Source: CBDIHH01 sp965279095
Lineage (GTDB): Bacteria; Pseudomonadota; Alphaproteobacteria; Caulobacterales; Caulobacteraceae
NCBI GenBank assembly: GCA_965279095.1
Contig: CBDIHH010000007.1
Location: 434,001 to 498,000 of the forward strand
Direction of reading: 5' to 3'
DNA: 64,000 nucleotides
Below the pieces are notes generated by a model. It worked only from the letters and a program-made list of their open reading frames with translations, had not been told where the DNA came from and did not search any database. Below, in pieces: positions 58,568-64,000 of this stretch. Positions within the stretch are counted from its first letter, which is position 1. Each line of letters opens with the position of its first letter. Position numbers and translations under genes: made by a program.

Positions 58568-60124
58568 ATGCCCAACGCCATCGCCAAGGCCGCGCTGGTC
58601 ACCGCCCTGACGGCAAGCCTTTGCTGGACCTCCCCCGCCTGGGCGGCGACCGCGGAGGCGGATGGCCGGCCGGCCGTGGCCAAGGCCCCGGCGGCGTCTG
58701 AGCGCCCGCGCGACCCCTTCTACTGGGTGGGCGAGATGAACAAGGCGTCGGCGGTCATGGTCGTGGAGACCAGAATCGTCCCCGCCGGCCTGGCGAAGCC
58801 CATCGCCGACGCGGTCGCCGCCGTGATCGCCCAGGGCGACGCGGACCCCACCCTTCGTACCGGCGACTATCTGCGGGTGGAAGAGCTTCTGGTGCGCGCG
58901 GGCGGGCCCGACGTGACCCGGATGCATTCCGGCAGAAGCCGGCAGGACATGGGCTCCACCAGCCGCCGTCTGTTCCAGCGCGACCAGCTGCTCGCCACCA
59001 TGGACAGTCTCAGCACCCTGCGCGCCGCCTTGCTGGATCTCGCGGCCAAGCATCCCGACGCCATCGTGCCCGCCTACACCCAGGGGGTGCAGGCCCAGCC
59101 GATTTCCTTTGGTCACTACATCCTGGCCTACACGGAGGCTCTGGAGCGGGCGCAGGACCGCCTTCAGCAGGTCTATGCGCGGGTCAATCTCTCCCCCCTG
59201 GGCGCCGCGGCCTTGGGAACCTCAAGTTTCCCGGTGGACCGGGCGCGATTGGCGCAGCTCCTGGGGTTTGACGGCCCCGTGATCAATTCCCTGGATGCGG
59301 GCCAGATCTCGATCATCGACAACGGCGCCGAGCAGGCGGGCGTGGCCGCCTCGATCGCCCTGACCATCGGCAACTTCGCCACCGACCTCGAGGACCAGTA
59401 CCGGATGACGACGCCGTGGCTGATCCTGACCGAGGGAAATCTGACGGGCACGAGCAGCATCATGCCCCAGAAGCGCAATCCCAACGCCCTGCTCAATGTG
59501 CGGGTGACGGCCAGCAAGGTTCTCGGAGACGCCACCGCCTACTACTTCAAGGCCCACAACGCGGGCCACGGCTACCCCGACTACAAGGGGGACGAGCCCG
59601 AGGGCGCCATGGCGTCGGCCGCGGCGATGATGGCGCAGATGACCGCCGTGACACGGCAGCTGAACCTGAACGAGGCCCGGGCGCTGCAGGAGGTCAACGC
59701 CGACTACGCCACCAGCACCGAACTCGCGGACGTGTTGCAGAGGGACGGCGACGTGCCCTTCCGCATCGGCCACCACTTCGCCTCCGAACTGGTCACCTTC
59801 GGACGCGCCCGCGCCCTGACACCGTCCCAGATTCCCTATGCGGACGCCAAGCGCATCTACGTCAAATCGGCCCTGAGCTTCGGCATCAAGGACGCCAGGC
59901 TGCCCTTGACCGAGGCGCAGTTCCGCCGGTCGCTGACCGCCGAGAACATGGTCGCCTCAAGCCGCGGCCTTGGGGGCCCGCAGCCCGCGGAGGTCGCCCG
60001 GATGCTGGCCGCTCAGCGCGACCGGCTCCAGCAGGACCGCCAATGGATTTCGGACCGCAAGAGCGCCCTGGTCCAGGCCTCGCAGGCCCTGGATGCCGCG
60101 TTTCAGGGGCTTCGACAGCCGTGA
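58568..60124 (+). CDS. Exported argininosuccinate-lyase/fumarase-superfamily enzyme
   Basis: A 518-residue protein with GAGGAGGGAC upstream. A signal peptide (MPNAIAKAALVTALTASLCWTSPAWAA) is followed by a superfamily lyase body. Signature regions: 'VTRMHSGRSRQDMGSTSRRLFQRDQLL' (compare the HTARSRND loop of argininosuccinate lyase), 'GTSSFPVDRARLAQLLGF', 'TGTSSIMPQKRNPNALLNVR' (the superfamily SS-x-MPxKxNP loop with catalytic Ser) and 'RALQEVNADYATSTELADVLQ'. The body resembles argininosuccinate lyase more than fumarase. Export of such a lyase is unusual and argues against a role in arginine synthesis. It stands alone, upstream of tRNA-Gly on the other strand. Confidence 0.88.
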   Translation: MPNAIAKAALVTALTASLCWTSPAWAATAEADGRPAVAKAPAASERPRDPFYWVGEMNKASAVMVVETRIVPAGLAKPIADAVAAVIAQGDADPTLRTGDYLRVEELLVRAGGPDVTRMHSGRSRQDMGSTSRRLFQRDQLLATMDSLSTLRAALLDLAAKHPDAIVPAYTQGVQAQPISFGHYILAYTEALERAQDRLQQVYARVNLSPLGAAALGTSSFPVDRARLAQLLGFDGPVINSLDAGQISIIDNGAEQAGVAASIALTIGNFATDLEDQYRMTTPWLILTEGNLTGTSSIMPQKRNPNALLNVRVTASKVLGDATAYYFKAHNAGHGYPDYKGDEPEGAMASAAAMMAQMTAVTRQLNLNEARALQEVNADYATSTELADVLQRDGDVPFRIGHHFASELVTFGRARALTPSQIPYADAKRIYVKSALSFGIKDARLPLTEAQFRRSLTAENMVASSRGLGGPQPAEVARMLAAQRDRLQQDRQWISDRKSALVQASQALDAAFQGLRQP

Positions 60125-60168
60125 TGGCCGGAAGGCCGAGCGCCTGACCACTAATCGGTGCGGGAGGC

Positions 60169-60243
<75 letters not shown>

Positions 60244-60283
60244 AGCGCCGCGGACCATAGCGGATGCCGCGCGGGCTGCAAGC

Positions 60284-61303
60284 CTAGGACCACGGTCGGA
60301 AGTGCTTGGACAGCTTCAGCCCCTGGCCCTGGTAGTGGGAGCCGTCCTGGCCGTAGAGGCGGGCGGGGCGCTCGGTGAGGGGCTCATAGACCAGGCGGGC
60401 GACGGTCTGGCCGTCTTCCAGCAGGAAGGGGGTTTCGTGGCTGCGCACCTCCAGCACGCCCCGGGCGCCGGTGCTGCCGGTCTCCGCCGCGCCGAAGCCG
60501 GGGTCGAAGAAGCCGGCGTAGTGGACGCGGAACTCGCCGACGGCGGGGTCGATGGGGGTCATCTCGGCGGCCTGCAGGGCGGGGATCTCCACCGCCTCCT
60601 TGGAAGCCAGGATGTAGAACTCGCCGGGATCCAGCAGTAGCTCGCCCCGGCGCGGCTCCAGCGGCTCCCAGAAGTCGCGGGGGTCGTGGCCGTCCTCGCG
60701 GTCGAGGTCGATGACCCCGGCGTGGCGGCGGGCGCGGTAGCCGGCCAGGGCGCCGGTGAGGTCCACGCCCACGTCGCGGCTGGACAGGCGCGGCGGGGCG
60801 CCGCGCTTCAGGCGCAGCTGGTTGAGGCGGGTGCCGGCGCGGGCCAGCACCGAGAAGGTCTGCGGCGCGATCTCGATATACAGGGGCCCGGCATAGGCCT
60901 CGGCCACGTCGTCGAAGGCGCCCGAGCGGTCGGTGAGCAGGCGCACGAAGACATCCACCCGGCCGGTGGAGCTCTTGGGATTGGCCCGCGCGGAGACCCC
61001 CGCCGGCAGGGCCAGCCGCTCCTGGCATTCGGCGATATAGACGCAGCCGCGCTCGAACACCGCGCCGCCGGCCAGGTCCAGCTCATGCATGGCCACGTCG
61101 GGCAGGCGGTCGGCCACCCGCCGGCCCCCGCCGGGCAGGAAGGAGGCGCGCACGCGCCAGGCGCGGGCGCCCAGGCGAAGGTCAAGGCTGGCGGGCTGGA
61201 CCTGGTCGCGGTCGAAGGGGGTGGCCGAGGCGATGGCGCCGGTGGCGATCAGGGCCTCGATGGACTGGCACGGCAGGATGCCGGGGGCGGGGGTGTCGGT
61301 CAT
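60284..61303 (-). CDS. dcd: dCTP deaminase, long alphaproteobacterial form
   Basis: A 339-residue protein with two dCTP-deaminase/dUTPase-like halves. The first half has ILPCQSIEALIATG, 'QVQPASLDLRLGARAWRVRASF' and the nucleotide motif ANPKSSTGRVDVFVRLLTDRSGAFD. The second half has 'IDPAVGEFRVHYAGFFDPGFG', 'GVLEVRSHETPFLLEDGQTVARLVYEPLTERP' and ends 'YQGQGLKLSKHFRPW'. It converts dCTP to dUTP for thymidylate synthesis; E. coli Dcd is about 193 residues, so this form is a duplication seen in alphaproteobacteria. It is divergent from metZ. Confidence 0.94.
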   Translation of the reverse strand: MTDTPAPGILPCQSIEALIATGAIASATPFDRDQVQPASLDLRLGARAWRVRASFLPGGGRRVADRLPDVAMHELDLAGGAVFERGCVYIAECQERLALPAGVSARANPKSSTGRVDVFVRLLTDRSGAFDDVAEAYAGPLYIEIAPQTFSVLARAGTRLNQLRLKRGAPPRLSSRDVGVDLTGALAGYRARRHAGVIDLDREDGHDPRDFWEPLEPRRGELLLDPGEFYILASKEAVEIPALQAAEMTPIDPAVGEFRVHYAGFFDPGFGAAETGSTGARGVLEVRSHETPFLLEDGQTVARLVYEPLTERPARLYGQDGSHYQGQGLKLSKHFRPWS

Positions 61304-61371
61304 GGGGCGGACAGTCGCCGCGAGGGCTGAGTCTGTCCAGGGCGGCTGATGCAGCCAATAGGCGATGCGGC

Positions 61372-61400
61372 TTGACCTGATACCCCCCGGCGCCTTTGAT
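61372..61400 (+). promoter_or_regulatory. Predicted sigma-70-type promoter of metZ
   Basis: TTGACC (61372-61377), a 17-base spacer and TTTGAT (61395-61400), with the metZ ATG 23 bases after the -10. No other good pair is seen in the 120-base divergent gap. Confidence 0.45.
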
Positions 61401-61423
61401 GCCGGCCGCCCGAGGAGACCGTT

Positions 61424-62623
61424 ATGGCCGACGAAGACCCCCACGACTGGGAAGACACCACCAAGCTGGTGCGCGGGGGCATGGCCCGCTCGCCGCTCGG
61501 CGAGACGGCCGAGGCCCTCTACCTGACCCAGGGCTATGTCTATGACAGCGCCGAGCAGGCGGCGGCGCGGTTCTCCGGCGACCAGCCGGGGTTCGTCTAT
61601 TCCCGCTACGCCAATCCCACCAACCGCATGTTCGAGGAGCGTCTGGCTCTTCTTGAGGGGGCGGAGACCTGCCGCTCGACGGCGTCGGGCATGGCGGCGG
61701 TGCACCTGGCGATGATGGGGCTGCTGAAAGCCGGCGACCATGTGGTGGCCGGGCGGGCCCTGTTCGGCTCGTGCCGCTACCTCTGCGCCGAATACCTGCC
61801 GCGGTTCGGGGTGGAGACGACCTTCGTCGACGGCCGCGACCTGGACGCCTGGCAGGCGGCCGTGCGGCCCAACACCAAGGTGTTCTTCTTCGAGAGCCCG
61901 GCCAATCCGCTGCTGGAGCTGGTGGACGTGCGGGCGGTGTCGGACATCGCCCACGCGGCGGGCGCCAAGGTCGTCATCGACAACGTCTTCGCCACGCCGA
62001 TCTTCCAGAAGCCCCTGCAGCTGGGCGCCGACATCGTCGTCTATTCCGCCACCAAGCACATCGACGGCCAGGGGCGGGTGCTGGGCGGCGCCGTGCTCGG
62101 CTCCCATGAGCTGATCGAGGAAAGCTACCGCGACCTGATCCGCCACACCGGCCCGACGATGTCGGCGTTCAACGCCTGGGTGATGGTCAAGGGACTGGAG
62201 ACCCTGGAGCTGCGCGTGCGCCAGCAGGCGGCCAACGCCCTGGCCCTGGCGGACCTGGCGGCCGACCACCCCGCGGTGGTCCGCTGCATCTATCCCACCG
62301 CCCGGCACCACCCGCAGGGCGAGCTGGCCGAGCGGCAGATGAGCGGCGGCGGCACGGTGATCGCCATCGACGTGGGCACTGGCGAGGCGGCCTTCCGCCT
62401 GCTCAACGCCCTGCAGATCATCGACATGTCCAACAACCTCGGCGACGCCAAGTCGTTGATCACCCACCCGTGGACCACCACCCACCGCTCCACCCCCGAG
62501 GCAGAGCGGCTGGCCGTGGGCCTCACCGAGGGCTGCGTGCGGCTGTCGGTGGGTCTGGAGGGCATCGGCGACCTGAAGCGCGACCTGGGCCGGGCGCTCG
62601 ACCAGGCCCTGGCCAACCGATGA
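61424..62623 (+). CDS. metZ: O-succinylhomoserine sulfhydrylase (MetZ type)
   Basis: A 399-residue PLP enzyme of the Cys/Met-metabolism family. The start of the family pattern is TTKLVRGGMARSPLGETAEALYLTQGYVYDSAEQAAARF. The active-site Tyr/Arg region is YSRYANPTNRMFEERLALLEGAE, and the PLP Lys lies in VVYSATKHIDGQGR near residue 208. The late motif 'ARHHPQGELAERQMSGGGTVIAIDVG' is that of MetZ. It makes homocysteine from acylhomoserine and sulfide. Together with metX-metW at 34.8 kb it gives the direct-sulfhydrylation route. apaG follows ten bases later. Confidence 0.94.
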   Translation: MADEDPHDWEDTTKLVRGGMARSPLGETAEALYLTQGYVYDSAEQAAARFSGDQPGFVYSRYANPTNRMFEERLALLEGAETCRSTASGMAAVHLAMMGLLKAGDHVVAGRALFGSCRYLCAEYLPRFGVETTFVDGRDLDAWQAAVRPNTKVFFFESPANPLLELVDVRAVSDIAHAAGAKVVIDNVFATPIFQKPLQLGADIVVYSATKHIDGQGRVLGGAVLGSHELIEESYRDLIRHTGPTMSAFNAWVMVKGLETLELRVRQQAANALALADLAADHPAVVRCIYPTARHHPQGELAERQMSGGGTVIAIDVGTGEAAFRLLNALQIIDMSNNLGDAKSLITHPWTTTHRSTPEAERLAVGLTEGCVRLSVGLEGIGDLKRDLGRALDQALANR

Positions 62624-62633
62624 GGGCCAGGCC

Positions 62634-63068
62634 TTGAAACGCATCCCGCGCCGCAGCCGCTATCAGGACCAGCCGGTCTATGAGGCGACCACGCGCGACA
62701 TCCTGGTGCGGGTGATGGCCACCTACATGGTCGAGGAGTCCGACCCGCTGGAGGGCCAGTATGTGTGGGCCTATATGGTCGAGATTGAGAACCACGGCCC
62801 CGAGACCGTCCAGCTCGCCACCCGCCACTGGGTGATCACCGACGCCCTGAACCGGGTGCAGGAGGTCAACGGCCCCGGCGTGGTCGGCGAGCAGCCCACC
62901 CTCAAGCCCGGCGAGGCCTTCCGCTACACCTCCGGCTGCCCGCTGAGCACCTCCTCGGGGGCCATGCGCGGCCGCTACCAGATGACCACCGAGCACGGCG
63001 AGGCCTTCGACGTGGCCATCCCGGAGTTCTCTCTGGATATCCCCGGGACCCGGCGAACGGTGAACTGA
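62634..63068 (+). CDS. apaG: ApaG-family protein
   Basis: A 144-residue protein starting with TTG, preceded by GAGGGCCAGGCC. The immunoglobulin-like ApaG domain is clear: 'ATTRDILVRVMATYMVEESDPLEGQYVWAYMVEIENHGPETVQLATRHWVITDALNRVQEVNGPGVVGEQPTLKPGEAFRYTSGCPLSTSSGAMRGRYQM' in segments. The proteins of this family are linked to Co2+ resistance and Ap4A phenotypes, with no proven chemistry. In alphaproteobacteria apaG is often next to metZ, as here. A strong hairpin begins 11 bases after the stop. Confidence 0.94.
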   Translation: MKRIPRRSRYQDQPVYEATTRDILVRVMATYMVEESDPLEGQYVWAYMVEIENHGPETVQLATRHWVITDALNRVQEVNGPGVVGEQPTLKPGEAFRYTSGCPLSTSSGAMRGRYQMTTEHGEAFDVAIPEFSLDIPGTRRTVN

Positions 63069-63638
63069 GAACCCTGCTCCTCCCCCATCCCGCAGAGGAT
63101 GGGGGAGGTGGCGCGTAGCGCCGGAGGGGCCGAGACACAAGCGCCGCGCCCTGTCCCGCGCCCCCTCCACCGCGGAGCCTGTCCTCGGGTCGGCCTCCGG
63201 CCGAACCCGGGGGCGGTCCCCCTCCCCCGCCAAGAGCGGGGGAGGATAGGAGGCGCCCTATCCTCCCCCAGCCCGAAGAGGATGGGGGAGGTGGCCCGGA
63301 GGGCGCGAACCGCCAGCGCCGCGCCCTGTCCCGCGCCCCCTCCACCGCTTCGCGGTCCCCCTCCCCCGCGAAGAGGCGGGGGAGGATAAGAGGCGTGCTT
63401 ATCCTCCCCTGCACCGCAGAGTGCGGGGGAGGTGGCCCGGAGGGCCGGAGGGGGCGAACCGCTAGCGCCGCGCTCTTGCCCTACGCCCCCTCCACCGCTT
63501 CGCGGTCCCCCTCCCCCGCGAAGGGCGGGGGAGGATCAGACGCGCCCTATCCTCCCCCATCCCGCAGAGGATGGGGGAGGTGGCCCGGAGGGCCGGAGGG
63601 GGCGAGACACAAGCGCCGCGCCTAGAGAGCGGAGAGGA
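63069..63638. other. 570-bp gene-free convergent gap
   Basis: Between the stops of apaG and hslO. It holds only the palindromic repeat array. Short open frames on both strands are products of its low-complexity GC composition and are not called as genes. Confidence 0.8.
63076..63600. repeat. Tandem array of about four palindromic repeat units
   Basis: Units begin at about 63076, 63259, 63400 and 63548 with TCCTCCCC hairpins, spaced 182, 141 and 148 bases. The first and last have the perfect stem CCTCCCCCATCC-CGCAGA-GGATGGGGGAGG (63079-63108 and 63551-63580). The half between units contains CCGCTTCGCGG and CCCCCTCCCCCGC motifs. The array fills the gap between convergent apaG and hslO and can terminate both transcripts. 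Confidence 0.8.
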
Positions 63639-64000
63639 TCAGGGCGCGGGTTCGTCCACCTCGGCGGGGTCGACGTCATAGACCCGCGAGCAGTATTCGC
63701 AGGTGACCCGGATGACCCCGTCGTCCTCGACCATGTCGGTGCGCTCTTCGGGGGGGAAGGATTTCAGCACGCCCAGGATGCGGTCGGGGGAGCAGCGGCA
63801 GAAGGCGCGCAGGGGGTGGGCCTCGAACACCCGCACGCCGTCCTCGTGGAACAGCCGCCACAGGAGGGTCTCGGGGGGCAGGGTCGGGTCGATGAGCTCG
63901 TCCTCGCCCAGGGTCTCGAACAGCGCCTGGGCCCGCTCCCAGACGTCCTGGGTGGGGCCGCGGTTCTCGTCCTCGGCGATGTTCTGCACCAGCATGCCGC
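63639..64000 (-). CDS. hslO: Redox-regulated chaperone Hsp33, C-terminal part (cut by window edge)
   Basis: About 120 C-terminal residues are in the window and the frame stays open to the right edge. The zinc/redox-switch cysteines are present as C-R-C (AFCRCSPDRILGVL) and C-x-x-C (VTCEYCSRVYDVD). 'LLWRLFHEDGVRVFEAHPL' and 'ERTDMVEDDGVI' also match Hsp33. Oxidation of the four Cys releases zinc and activates holdase activity against aggregation. It converges with apaG across the repeat array. Confidence 0.95.
   Translation of the reverse strand, partial: GMLVQNIAEDENRGPTQDVWERAQALFETLGEDELIDPTLPPETLLWRLFHEDGVRVFEAHPLRAFCRCSPDRILGVLKSFPPEERTDMVEDDGVIRVTCEYCSRVYDVDPAEVDEPAP

Noticed and set aside
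63076..63600. Possible CRISPR array
   Set aside because: Units are 140-180 bases, palindromic throughout and have no short constant repeats with unique spacers; no cas genes are nearby.

Overview
The window is GC-rich, densely packed alphaproteobacterial DNA. I would place it in Caulobacteraceae (Phenylobacterium or Caulobacter type). The basis is the overall gene style: PhaR next to a thiolase, MetX-MetW, a long-form dCTP deaminase, DUF6894- and DUF3597-type small proteins, TTGACG-like promoter elements and palindromic intergenic repeats. The species cannot be named from sequence alone. No prophage, transposase, integrase, CRISPR array or rRNA was seen. One tRNA (Gly, CCC anticodon) is present.

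Region 1 (1-7.3 kb) is a chemotaxis operon on the minus strand: MCP, STAS protein, CheY, and CheA, which runs off the left edge. A second MCP lies behind a small opposite-strand membrane protein. The two MCPs differ in their sensory halves but are almost identical over the last 1.07 kb, which points to recent duplication or gene conversion.

Region 2 (7.5-30.3 kb) looks like a catabolic and uptake island. It starts with an OprB-like porin and a hydrolase whose catalytic serine is replaced by alanine. A tightly coupled plus-strand operon follows: flavin monooxygenase, SDR, an internally duplicated protein of unknown family, a TPP-dependent enzyme, a TauD-type dioxygenase, a second flavin monooxygenase and a GPH-type transporter. 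A minus-strand operon then encodes an alpha/beta hydrolase, a cyclase-family hydrolase, an IclR regulator and an isochorismatase-like hydrolase. Divergent to it are a DszA/NtaA-type monooxygenase and an SDR. A TonB receptor, a second GPH transporter and a CmcJ-like oxygenase form another minus-strand operon, with a CocE/NonD hydrolase divergent from it. A 44-bp element with 39 identical positions lies upstream of both the 9.68-kb hydrolase and the TonB receptor, and two related 15-bp palindromes lie in two of the control regions, so the parts are probably co-regulated. The substrate cannot be read from the sequence; a polar carbonyl- or heteroatom-rich organic compound would fit.

Region 3 (30.4-54 kb) is mostly housekeeping: a sensor kinase, a DedA-like membrane protein, PyrD, DUF952, a SixA-like phosphatase, MetX-MetW, PII, GloB, thiolase and PhaR, two glycosyltransferases, a short MprF, a CsgG-like secreted protein, AroA, PilZ, DUF883-, DUF5996- and DUF3597-type proteins, a two-TM channel, an SDR and a hydrolase.

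Region 4 (54-64 kb) holds a five-repeat propeller protein, an aldo/keto reductase, a SRAP protein, two coupled small proteins, an exported argininosuccinate-lyase-like enzyme, tRNA-Gly, dCTP deaminase, MetZ, ApaG and the C-terminal end of Hsp33. Two palindromic repeat clusters (55.6-56.0 kb and 63.1-63.6 kb) occupy its large gene-free gaps.
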